From Lasiosphaeria ovina (taxonomy: Eukaryota > Ascomycota > Sordariomycetes > Sordariales > Lasiosphaeriaceae), in assembly GCA_033439765.1 (NCBI GenBank), contig JAULSN010000008.1, forward strand, positions 2,542,001 to 2,606,000: 64,000 nucleotides of DNA. Direction: 5' to 3'. The position numbers and the translations under genes are program-made. Below are positions 20,369 through 30,125 of the stretch, one piece after another; position 1 is the first letter of the stretch, and each line of letters begins with the position of its first letter. The notes under the pieces were generated by a model. The model was not told where the DNA came from. It ran no database searches and saw only the letters and a list, made by a program, of their open reading frames with translations.

Positions 20369-23298
20369 CGTCGCCGGCCTGAAAGACAGTAGTGACTATC
20401 TTCGCTTTCGCTCTGTCCTCTCTGCTTCAACCCCCCTGACCCCGCCTTCCCTCTCGACAGGGTAGTTGGGCGGCGCCAACGTCGGCCTGCCATTTGATCT
20501 AGCTAAAATAATCAGACAGAAAGAAAAGGGTTAACTTGCCACCCTTCTCTCAGCATGCCGTCACATTCTCCGGCTGCCTGCCGGTTGGGCAAACCCAGCC
20601 CATATGGGCAAGTAGGCGAAGAAGTAATGCAGCCGCCGTCGCCCTTGAGCGAGGCCCTGGGGGTATTCGCGAGGGGATCCGGTTCCGCGACGGGCTTTCT
20701 CGGATCCGGCGTGTTAGACGGTGAACTTTAGAACGCGTGATTAATGGAATAATCGTATAGCCGGTAGGTATGCTCACTTGGATAAGAAACGTGTGGTAGT
20801 GCAAATGTAGTAGGTATCGTCGACATCTAGGTGAGCTATGGTAGGTGAGCAAGAAAGGAAAGATGCAGAAGTGCTGCCAAAGTTGGGCAGAACTTTCAGC
20901 TCCTACACCGGCGTCCTCTTTCCGAGGTACCTGGGTACCTACATATCTCATCTCTCTTGCCAAATCCGTTGTGCACAGAGGACTGCGGAAGCCCTAGCCC
21001 AGATGCCTAGATCTATAGACTCCACTTCGGTCACTGGACAACCAATGGTAGAACAGCGATTCATGGAACTGGAAGACGGGAAACTTGAGCTGGAGCTGCG
21101 CGTCATCCAGGTATGAACGACCCTCCTCCAGGAATTTTCTAAACCCCGCACAAGGCAGTACCTTACTTTCGAAACTTTCTTCCTTCTCTCTTTTTCCTCC
21201 TCCCAAAATTAATGCCTACGGCCATCGACCAGCCGAAGCTGCTCCCGCTGACCCCTTCTATCTTTTCTTGGTTTTTTATCTTGCCATTCGACAAGCGAAA
21301 GTTTTAAAAAGAAAATCGAAAATCGAAAAAAAAAAAAAAACATCAAATTTTTTTTTAAAAAGGTATGCAAACAGGGACAGAGAGAGCCAGATTCTTCCCC
21401 AATTACGCAACACAACACCCTCTACAGCACAAGATCAGCTATCTGAGCGCTTTGACTGCACCAGCATGCTAAAGTGTTCTTTCGGGTAGGCCACTAGCCA
21501 GGCAACCCGAGCTCAATATTTACTCCAGGGCAGTTCTGGCTCTTCTCGGCTGGGAGCTGGCAACAAGCAATGGCTTTCCTGAGGGAGCAAATGCTCAAGG
21601 CGAAGCGAAAGCCAGCCAGCTTCAGCCGAGGAGAAGGAGCCGGAACTTATTCACTACCAAGTGAAGGACAATGTTCTGGCGAAATGAAGTTCGAATCCCG
21701 CGAGGCGAAGGAAAACGCAAAGAAACTGTGAGTTTCTTGGTCTTTCCAGTAGACATGCTGTCGGGACAAAAGGTAGCCGTATCCAGGCGGCTAGACTTTG
21801 TCCTTACCAAGCGACCCGAATGAAGCCTCACTGACGTTTGGAACAGGTTCTCGGTCGCGCGTGCGGCCTGGCCGACGATGCAGCTTGGAGTTGCCGACAT
21901 TGGTCAGCGGCTGGTAGAACGGCTCGTCGATGGCATCCTCCATTCGTTCCAAGAGCAGAGCGTTGAGGATATTGTCATGCTTAACGGCTTTGGCACTGTC
22001 GTCAACGCCCTGGGCGCTCGATACGAGCCCTACCTGCCTCAGATCAGGCGGCGCAGAGCTGTGATGTGATGGTGTAGACGTCGCTTCCGCGGCCAATAGG
22101 GTCGGCCCGGTTGATGGCTGCGTGCACCCACCCTTTTTGCTCGGTGCACCCACCATCCCTAAAATCGCAGGCATGGCACCTGTCATTCTAGATCCACCTT
22201 TTTGTACGTAAAAATGCCCACTTTCAACGCAACTAGCCATGCAACTAGCCCACACTATGGCAGGGTCGACCTTGTTGAATTATGAAGCTATTCAGAAGAG
22301 GGGGGGGGGAGGTCCTTACTGGTTGAACCTCGACCAAAGTGTTGACCTCGGTAAAATATAACAATTCTCCTGCAACGGCCACCAACGCGAATAAAGCTAT
22401 TTTCAACTCTCGTTAAGTAATGACTACTTCCGCTTCCTATCGCCATACCGTATTGACGAGCCAGGTTACATTTAGATGGCATCACGAACTCCCTCTCCAC
22501 CTCCCTCGCCGGTACCGGGCGCGGCCGACTCTCCCGATCTCCTGCCCGCAGCCCGAAGTCCCTCGCCGGTGCCGAGCACATAATATGTATGCCTGGTGAC
22601 TGGCAATATTGTTGCTGCATTTTCCGCCTTATTTACGATACTTTTGTGGGAGCCCGCAACCAACCCAACCCTGTATGCCCTGCCAGGGCAAGGATGAGAT
22701 GCATGGGCGGCTCCATCCAAAAGACCGAATTTACTACGGCAAAAGCTGGGCAGTTGATGTCAAGTGCCAAGCCTATGATTTTATCATGGGGTGGGTGCAC
22801 CGAGCAAAAGGGGTGGGTGGGTGCAGCAATCCTCAAGAGAAAAGCAAGCCCGAGGCAGGACGAATATGACGATGGGAGCAAACCCAACACGACGAGAATC
22901 GGGCCAATTAATGGCATGAGATCGACTATGATGAGAACGATCTCGCAACTGAGTCCCACGAGTCAGGCTATTGGGGGTTGTGTTTGTGGAAGGCGGAGCT
23001 TCCACCTCTTCAGAAGTCCTCCTTTTGGCACGTTTGACATGTTGATGCTAGGACAGCCTGTGCCGAGAAGATGCATGTACCAACAGAATGAGACCTGGCT
23101 GTGAATTAAGAAGCACCAAAGAGACGCAGATATTGAGCAAGACCATGTAACTTGGACGATACTGCTCCGTTGCGATCAAAGTCGTCCGACGAGTGGCCGC
23201 ATGCCACATCAGCCAATGTCCCAATATGGATGTTACACACGACACATCAGCCCCAAGCGAACTAGACCACGACAATACCTCAGAATCACCACTCCTAC
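20369..23298. other. Long non-coding region with homopolymers and an inverted-repeat element
   Basis: About 2.9 kb without a credible gene. It contains an A/T-rich tract at 21,300-21,362 (a run of about 16 A, then a T run), a run of nine G at about 22,301-22,309, and the inverted-repeat element at 22,116-22,829. Small frames around 20,838-21,116 have no recognisable product. Confidence 0.4.
22116..22829. mobile_element. Candidate non-autonomous DNA transposon with long imperfect inverted repeats
   Basis: The left arm (about 22,116-22,182) contains tttttgctcggtgcaccc and is repeated in inverse orientation at about 22,763-22,829 (gggtgcaccgagcaaaag). The arms align over roughly 65 bases, also sharing taaaatc and ggcatggcacc-like words. 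Each arm has an internal direct duplication of gtgcacccacc or a near copy. The 580-base interior encodes nothing recognisable. This fits a MITE or internally deleted DNA transposon. No target-site duplication was found, so the exact ends are uncertain. Confidence 0.6.
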
Positions 23299-24438
23299 TC
23301 ACAGCGCCCCCGAAAGACGAGCGTTACCCAGAGTCCCAAATGCTCCCACCGTCAGTGTCACACGGTCTGTGAGGCTGCTCAGGTTGACAGCTGCAAGCGG
23401 AGATTCGTCCTTGGCCAGGAACTGGGCGATGCGGTTGGCGACCCAGACGGGGTTCTCGTCGGCTAGAGGACATTCGAATCATCAGCTTCATCCATGACGC
23501 GCACTTGCATTATCTGTCGCCTTTTATCTCGCTAGCACGAAAAACTCACCAATCCAGTGTCCGGCCTTGGGGACGACGTCTGCCTCGAGATTCGATGAGA
23601 TGTTTTGGTAAGCCAATTGGGTCGAGAAACCAAGACTGGCCTCACCGCCGAGACCGAGGAGCGGCACACTGAGCGGCTTCTCGGCGAGGACGCCCCTGAA
23701 GAAGCTGGAATCGGCGGCGACGATACTGTTCTCAAAGGGACCGAACATGGCGCGCAGGAAGCCCGGCTTTGAGATGGAGGTGGCATAGCGGTTGACCGTG
23801 TCCTCGGTGAAGGCGGTGACGCCCGAGTAGCTGCCATGGAAGAAGTACCACTCGAGCATCTCCTTCTCGCGGCCGCGGATAAAGAACTCGGCGGCGTCGG
23901 GAACGCTGAAGAAGGCCAGCTGCCAGTTGGCGTACAGGTCCCAGTACGGCGCTGGCCCAGAATACTGCTCGTACCCGAACCCCGGCAAAGGATACTCGGC
24001 CACGCCGAGCCTCTTTACCAGCGACGGATGGGCCGCAGCCAGAGCCAGGGCCATACCGACGCCCTTGTCGTGCGAGAAGACGTACGTCTCGGTGATGTTG
24101 AGAAAGTCGAGCACGCCCTTGAGGTCGGCCGCGCTGGCCATGGCGCTGTAGTTGCCGTCGCGGGGCAGCGACGAGTCGCCGGCGCCGCGGTTGTCGGGCG
24201 CGATGACGGTGAACTTCTCGGCGAGGATGGGCCCGATGATGCGCCAGGTCAGACTGAACTGCGGGTTTCCGTGCACGAGCAGCAGCGGCGGCCCGCTGCC
24301 GGCGTAGCGAAGGTGGATCGACACGTCTTCGAGGGCCACACGTTGATGCGCCCAGTCGTCAAAGTCAGTCAGCGACACGCCGGTCCCCACGAGGAGAGCA
24401 AGCGCCCAGAGGGCCGGTTTCATCAGGGAGAGCCGCAT
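23299..24438 (-). CDS. Secreted alpha/beta hydrolase, epoxide hydrolase / haloalkane dehalogenase type
   Basis: Two exons (23550-24438, 23299-23462; intron GTGAGT..CTAG) give 350 residues. Residues 1-22 form a signal peptide (MKPALWALALLVGTGVS core). The oxyanion motif is HGNP at about residue 56. The nucleophile elbow reads FSHDKGVGMA with Asp124 in place of Ser, as in epoxide hydrolases and haloalkane or haloacetate dehalogenases. The catalytic His is in AGHWIADENP, split by the intron. A cap region lies between about 145 and 240. Such enzymes open epoxides or hydrolyse carbon-halogen bonds through an Asp ester; the substrate cannot be predicted. An upstream in-frame ATG at 24492 would add 18 residues before the signal peptide, so 24438 was chosen. 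It has no functional neighbours. Confidence 0.9.
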
Positions 24439-26599
24439 CACGAGGGAGGCGCTTGTGTCGCGGGGTTGCGCAGAAGAGTTTGCGACTTTCACCCCTGAAT
24501 GCCTGGTCGATTAATGTCTGCAGGAGTCGATGACTGCGTGTCGTCTAGAAAGCGGCATAACAGAGAGCGCCGTGGCCGGACCTTTATATGAGGCCCGGAC
24601 TCGCTTTCGAAGCTGGCCAAAGTCACGGGCTGACATATTTCGATTACCAACCCAGAGATGGACTTGGCAATAGTACCCTAAAATCCGACTAGATCCGAAT
24701 CCTCCCGCCAAAAATGGAGGCTGTGTGTTTATAAACCGCAAGTTATTCCGCGTATAGCGTACCAAGAACCACTTTTCTTCCAGGATTCGCCCTCCTCACT
24801 TTTGTGGCTCTCGTGACAAGGATGCCAGGAAACTCATATCACGAGCGGCAGGGGCCAAGGTCATTGGTACCTGCGCCACGTAGTATCAGGTCTGAATGAT
24901 AGGGCAGTTTTGGGATCTTTTTCATGGCCGCGTAATGGCCCCCTTCTGACCAAGTAAGCATTGGCAATATTAATTAGCGTGGGAAATTGCCGCTTTGGAC
25001 ACATGTGTTTCCTTGGATCTGCTATCGGCACCCTCGGAAGATCGCATACAAAGATCTGACAAATGCACCGTGACGCAACCAGGCATCAGCATGGCCTCGT
25101 ACAGCATCTCTATCAACCGAGAAGGATTCACAAATACGCTGTATATAGACGACGGAGAAATACGATTGCTTGATCTAGCAACCATGAGATAATGAGTGAA
25201 TGTTGGACCTTTGCAGCCATGAAATTCAGAAGCGGGCTGCTGCTCCCATCTCCCATCGACCGACTGCCTGGCTCTATTTGTCGACAGTCGACTGATTGGC
25301 GGCCCCATTGACAGCCCGCCTCCCGCCTCTAGCGAGTGCCCGGCTTGTTGTCCAGCCGGGCCAAGCAAGCTGCCCGGCCCCGCCAACTAGGTAATTACCT
25401 ATTCCGTGGCTCGGAACCCGCCTCGGACTTTGGCCCTTGGCGCGGCCCGCTTGCACTGCAACGCTGATTATGAGATTCTTGACATCTCATCTCAACAAGG
25501 TAAGAGGTCTCCTTGTTGCTCGATTAGCTCCTTACTTTCCAATCAAGAGGGCATTCTTCTCAAAATTTCGGATACAGAGATTAAAACAGATGAATTCTCA
25601 AACCAGACCACTCAAGAAACACTTGATCAGCGGCGATTCAGGTCTTCTTGGAGCAGGGATGTATGACGAGGGATTCCCAGACCTGTCTGCCTTCCAAGTC
25701 GTTACGGGGGACTTGGACGACGACTATCATCAAGCCCAGCCGGCCGTGGCTGCGACCAAGGAGCGAATGGATGGTGTTAAAGATGGGTGAGAGCTGAGGA
25801 GAAGCATCTAGGCCGCATCAAGGATGATAGGTAATTAGTTGCTTTCTTCTTTCTACTTCTAGCTTTGGGGTTTTGAAGTTTGCTATATTGCCTTAGGAGA
25901 TGGAGCGTGGGCATCCACCATATTGTTGCTTTTTCCTTCAGAAGTTACTTACTTTTGTTCAAAACTCCAGCGCTCATGTTGGCGTTCTTTCTTTTGATCA
26001 AGTGTGCGACTTTGTCTTGGAAGACCACACGAAGAATTTCCTTTCTGTCTCCAACAATCGATACCTAATTAGGTGGTAGGTGAGGTATGGTAAACACCTA
26101 TGTGGCTAAATAAGTACCATGGATACATATGCATGAGCTGAAATGCACTGCACCCCTTCAAAACCATCGCCGTCTACGCCTCGAGCAATGCATTGGGCAG
26201 AATTTTGACCAATGTGGCTGTATTTTTTTTTATTGTTTTTCAGATTCCCGTACTGAGGTGTTTGGTTCTCGGGCGAGTTGTTGACTCCAGCTGTCCATAT
26301 TCTTTGATTGCCGCTTGTCGAGCCGGGCTACACACATGCCCCTGGACGGAGACTACCGGAGCATTGCGCAGATGACAGATCCTGGATGCGGGGACGGTCG
26401 GATGTTTTACGGGGCCGTGTGTGAGCTCGTGGCCCAGACCGTTCCCGTCAGGGGTGAATAGAGTTGAGTTGGGCCGTGAGTCGAACTGGCCCCCGGTAAT
26501 ATCTTGGTGATTATTACCGTCATTCTGATAGGCAAGCTAATGTTTGTTTCTCAACCATAGGCGAGTCGATCGAGCCGGCTCCACGTGTTCCCGAGGGCT
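24439..26599. other. Intergenic, nothing recognised
   Basis: About 2.2 kb. A ggtaattacc palindrome is at 25,390-25,399. Short frames near 25,400-25,800 show no domain. No RNA gene seen. Confidence 0.4.
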
Positions 26600-28756
26600 T
26601 CGTACGCTGCGTAATCACGTCGCGGAACTGCGCTGTACCCGGAGAGCACAACCATCCGGGACCTGTGCCAGTCCGCGGTGCCCAAGCAATGGTACTGTCC
26701 CAGCACCGTCGTCGGGATGCAGCGGCCGAACGAGACGGACTAGATCCCTTGGTACACGGACAGCATCCCCGCGCTGACCTCGGAGGGGCCGTCAGACTAC
26801 GACAACGCGGCGGCTCTCAGGATCAACATGCGCGAGCCCGTAGTCATCTTCTCCTCCAAAGTGCGGAGCGGGCAGAAGCCGCTCAGAGCACGCACTGGCG
26901 GCCGCCCGACAAGCCGCGGGGTGCGTTTGGCCCACATCTTCCCGGACCAGTCTGCGTCAACTGACTGGCCCAGGGTGCGCGAGGTGACCAAACTCGAAGC
27001 CGAGCTCGGCGCCTTCCGCGCCCACCAGCTGTCTCTAGCGCACAGCGCGCCTAACATGCCGTGCATCCACGTCGATAGCCTCGCCATCTCGTTCCACAGG
27101 ACGGTCCGCATCCCCGACAACGGCGAGGGCGTTGGCAGCAGCAGATATCCTCCGGCCCCGAAGAAGAGCCTCGGAGCCCTGCATCTTCTGAGCGTGGCTC
27201 GGTTGCGGGATCAGCTGCCACAGGATGCCGTCGACAAGGGCGGGCTCATCACCTGGCTGCATGGTAGGTGGCTGCTCTGTTCTTCTCCCCTTGTCAGTGC
27301 GCTCAGCCAAAAGAACAAGTATCTAGGACTAATGATACTAACGTGGCCTAGACGCCGAGGTAATGAGAATAAACTTCCACATCTACGGCCACGATATGTT
27401 TCTCACCGACGCCAAGTTCGCCGTCTGCGTATTCGCCGGCGGCATCAACGGGCTGTCGGGGGAGCCCGTCAGGGCCAACATGGCGGCCGTGGTCAAGCGG
27501 CTGAACGGCATCCGGCCGACGCAAGACTATCTCGACGTGCACGGCGGGCGGACGCCGGCACCCCCGGGCCAGCGGTGGCTGGATGGCGTGGCGGTGGTGC
27601 CGGGGGTGGTGCGGCAGTTCGTCGCCGTGCCGCACGGCTCGCCCGAGTCGATCGAGGCGCAGGCAGGTGGCTCAAGCAGCAGCAGCCACGTCGGGGGCAT
27701 CCAGCTCGAGATCATGACGCAGTACCCGCTCGGTAAGTTCTGGCTGCTGCGCCGCGACCGCCACCCCGCCGCGCTGCGCTTCGACGAGAGGTTGACGATG
27801 GAATACCCGGAGCCAGATCGCCTCGAGGCGCCCGCGGACCTAGCCATCTCCGCCAACACGCGCGTGCACGGCCGCGAGCGCGGCGGGCCGGCTCGCGAGC
27901 GCAAGGTTTGCGACGAGCTCGACTGCGCGTCGGCAGTCAACAGGGCGCAGAGAACGGTCGAGCTGCAGGTGTGGCCGTCAGCCTGGTCTCCCGGCAGCTT
28001 CGAGGTTACCGTGCGACTGCAGAGAAGCCTGCGGGGAGCAGCGGTAGCGGCAGCGGCAACGGCAGCGGCAGCGGCAGCGGCAGTCGAAGTCGAAGCCGGC
28101 AACGACGTGGAGGAGCTCTCGCTGTGCGTCTTCCCCGAAACAACCCTCAGCTTCGTGAAGGAACAGGCCGCCTACCCCTGGGACCTGCCGCCAGAACCAT
28201 GGACCATCAAGTTGCCAGCTTCGTCGTCTTCGTACGACCCCAGCGCCAACATCCGCAGCGGCGGCCAGCAGACGCCGCCGCCGCTGCTGGTGCTGGTCGA
28301 GGCTATGTTCGTCGGCGGCGGCACGCAGTCGCGGTACTCGCCGACGACGACGCCGACGACGCGCCGCTTCAGGCCGTGGGTGCCGGCGCGCGCATCCGCG
28401 AGCACATTGTGCCTGACGACGAGGACGCGCGGTCATGGAACGTCGACGGCGCCGTCCTCGTCAACGTCCACGCCGCCCGCGCTGACCGGTTCGCGCGCGC
28501 CACCGGCCTGGCGCTGCCGCGGCCTGTCTTGTTTGCTGCCGCCGATGAGGGTGCGATTTTGGACAGGGTGCGCGGCGCTGGTGGTGTGGGCGAGATGATG
28601 GCCCGAGCAGACTTGGGGTTTGGGCTTGCGAGGATCCGGCCGTCTTCTGGTGCGGGGGGCGGCCATGCTATGGTTGGTAGGGATGCGATGATGGTTTCTG
28701 TCGGAGAAAAGGCAGAAGCCCTGCCGGGGTATTGTGGTTGGTGTGTGGTGAACTAG
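26600..28756 (+). pseudogene. Broken gene of an uncharacterised family with an FHRTVRIPD motif
   Basis: A recognisable product is spread over several frames. It runs from LCQSAVPKQWYCPSTVVG through a TAG stop after QRPNETD (near 26,741) into YTDSIPALTSEGPSDYDN, then SLAISFHRTVRIPDNG. A clean 88-base intron follows (27,264-27,351, branch site tactaac). Then come the family blocks FAVCVFAGGINGLSGEP, TQDYLDV, WLDGVAVVPGVVRQFVAVP and GGIQLEI. Near 28,320-28,400 the reading must shift by one frame to continue as GAGARIREHIVPDDEDARSW to the end at 28,756. From memory, the order FxRTVRxPD, QDY, WLDGI, VRQFVAMP, GGIQ is typical of a fungal and bacterial family without assigned function. At least one stop and one frameshift, plus a doubtful N-terminus, argue for a pseudogene; sequencing error is the alternative. 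A poly-Ala tract is at 28,050-28,085. Confidence 0.7.
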
Positions 28757-29430
28757 GCGGCCTACCAGTGAGATTACCCCCGTCCCTGTTTCGCTGTTTC
28801 GCTGTAACGTGTTTATTCTGTGAGCTGACCATGTCGCAGGCTCCATCCGTGCGACCACGTCTTGTGCGCAAATTGCAGCGTCGAGTCGACTCGCCCTGAT
28901 CTATCCAAGACGTTGGTCCACAAGAGGAGGTGTGTTGTGTGCGGCAGAAAGATGGCGAGAGTCGACCGTCTGAGGCGCGAACCAGTTGTTCCTGGTAGAG
29001 ACACCGACAACCGAGAACCCTTTCAGGGCATTTGTTCGCACCAGCCACAGCGAAGACCCTGGGAACGCGGTTTGAAGAGGAGAGAGACTTGCTGCTGGCC
29101 GAGACAGAAGGCGAATCAAGCAGCAGCACAGAACACGGGATTGAGATGCTAGGCGGGTTTCCAGGCGGAGAGTCTTTCGACAAGGACACATGTGTCACCA
29201 TGTAGACGCCACTGGGTTGCAACGAGTTCCTGTTCCTGGAGCTACATACCAGCCGGCTTCCAGCCCCAGGCTGGTCTGGCCTTTGCCAACGCACGTGGGA
29301 AATAGCCAGATACATGGAGATACATGGAGATCAACAAGAATCCCATAACACCACCGAGACACGCAAGGTGGCCAGCTAGAAAGCCCCTTCTCACACCCCA
29401 TCGCGTCTTCATTTTCATTCTTCCCATGCT

Positions 29431-29690
29431 CCACCGGCCTTCCGTGGACGGCCGGGCCGGTGTTTGTTTCTCCCCTAGACAGATTTACTGCCACTATCCT
29501 GACTCTTTCTTGCTAAATCGTCACTTGCTCAGCATGTTTGACCAATTTCGGCCGCTCTTGTCCACCGGCCGGCCTTCCGTGGAAGCCCGGTGTTTGTCTC
29601 TCTCCTGGACAGATCTAATCACTGCCACTTTTCTTGCTAGATCATCGTTGCCCACTTAATACTCGGCATGTTTATCCATTTTCAACCACA
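29431..29690 (+). repeat. Imperfect tandem duplication, two copies of about 125 bases
   Basis: Copy 1 (about 29,431-29,551) and copy 2 (about 29,562-29,690) both run ccaccggcc..ttccgtgg, a cccggtgtttgt-like word, gacagat, cactgcca-like sequence, cttgcta, and gcatgttt..cca. Identity is high, with small indels. Non-coding. Confidence 0.75.
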
Positions 29691-29881
29691 TTTGACCCAA
29701 ACCCATGGCACCGATTGGCAGACTTTCATTTCACGACCCGTAATAAGTGACGACTTTTTGTCTCAGTGCATCCGTTTGCTTGCTATATTTGGACTTCACC
29801 GGATAAGAGCGAAAACACCTGTCAAGGAACAGCAGGCCCCAACGTAGGTAAAAAAGAAGATGCGACGGGCTTACAACCGCT

Positions 29882-29909
29882 CGATCCCTGTTCAATCGAA
29901 CAGGGATTG
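29882..29909. repeat. Perfect inverted repeat / hairpin upstream of tRNA-Val
   Basis: Stem atccctgttc (29,884-29,893) and gaacagggat (29,898-29,907) with a 4-base loop; one G-T and one C-G pair extend the stem to 12. It lies about 130 bases before the tRNA gene and has no oligo-T tail, so it is not a simple terminator. Confidence 0.6.
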
Positions 29910-30035
29910 GAGTATAAACTTCGTGGCCGGCCCGTGACCAAGCGAGCTGAGACCTTCAAACCCCGAGTCATGCGCCATGGCAGCGGCCCCGCCCTCTTTG
30001 GCGGCGATACCCACCACTCAAAACACGAATCCACA

Positions 30036-30109
30036 GGTCGGATGGTGTAGTTGGTTATCACGTCAGTCTCACACACTGAAGGTCTCCGGTTCAAGCCCGG
30101 GTCTGATCA
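30036..30109 (+). tRNA. tRNA-Val (anticodon CAC)
   Basis: A 74-base cloverleaf. Acceptor ggtcgga pairs with tctgatc (G-U pairs allowed), followed by discriminator A. The D arm has gtgtagttggtta. The anticodon stem tcagt/actga encloses the loop ctcacac with anticodon CAC, reading GUG valine codons. The T arm is tccgg-ttcaagc-ccggg. A-box and B-box promoter sequences (tagttgg and ggttcaagcc) are internal. No intron and no encoded CCA. Confidence 0.96.
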
Positions 30110-30119
30110 AAGCGGTTTC

Positions 30120-30125
30120 TTTTTT
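30120..30125 (+). terminator. RNA polymerase III oligo-T terminator of tRNA-Val
   Basis: A run of six T starts ten bases after the tRNA 3' end, the normal Pol III stop signal. A second T run follows at about 30,138. Confidence 0.85.

Larger units (their letters stand above)
28757..30035. other. Intergenic region with a tandem duplication and a hairpin
   Basis: About 1.3 kb upstream of the tRNA gene. It holds the duplication at 29,431-29,690 and the hairpin at 29,882-29,909, listed separately. No protein gene supported. Confidence 0.4.

Noticed and set aside
21690..21706. gttcgaatcccgc, like a tRNA T-loop
   Set aside because: No pairing partner for the T stem and no acceptor or anticodon arms around it.
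23836..24498. 220-codon plus-strand frame opposite the alpha/beta hydrolase
   Set aside because: Shadow of the hydrolase; no domain.
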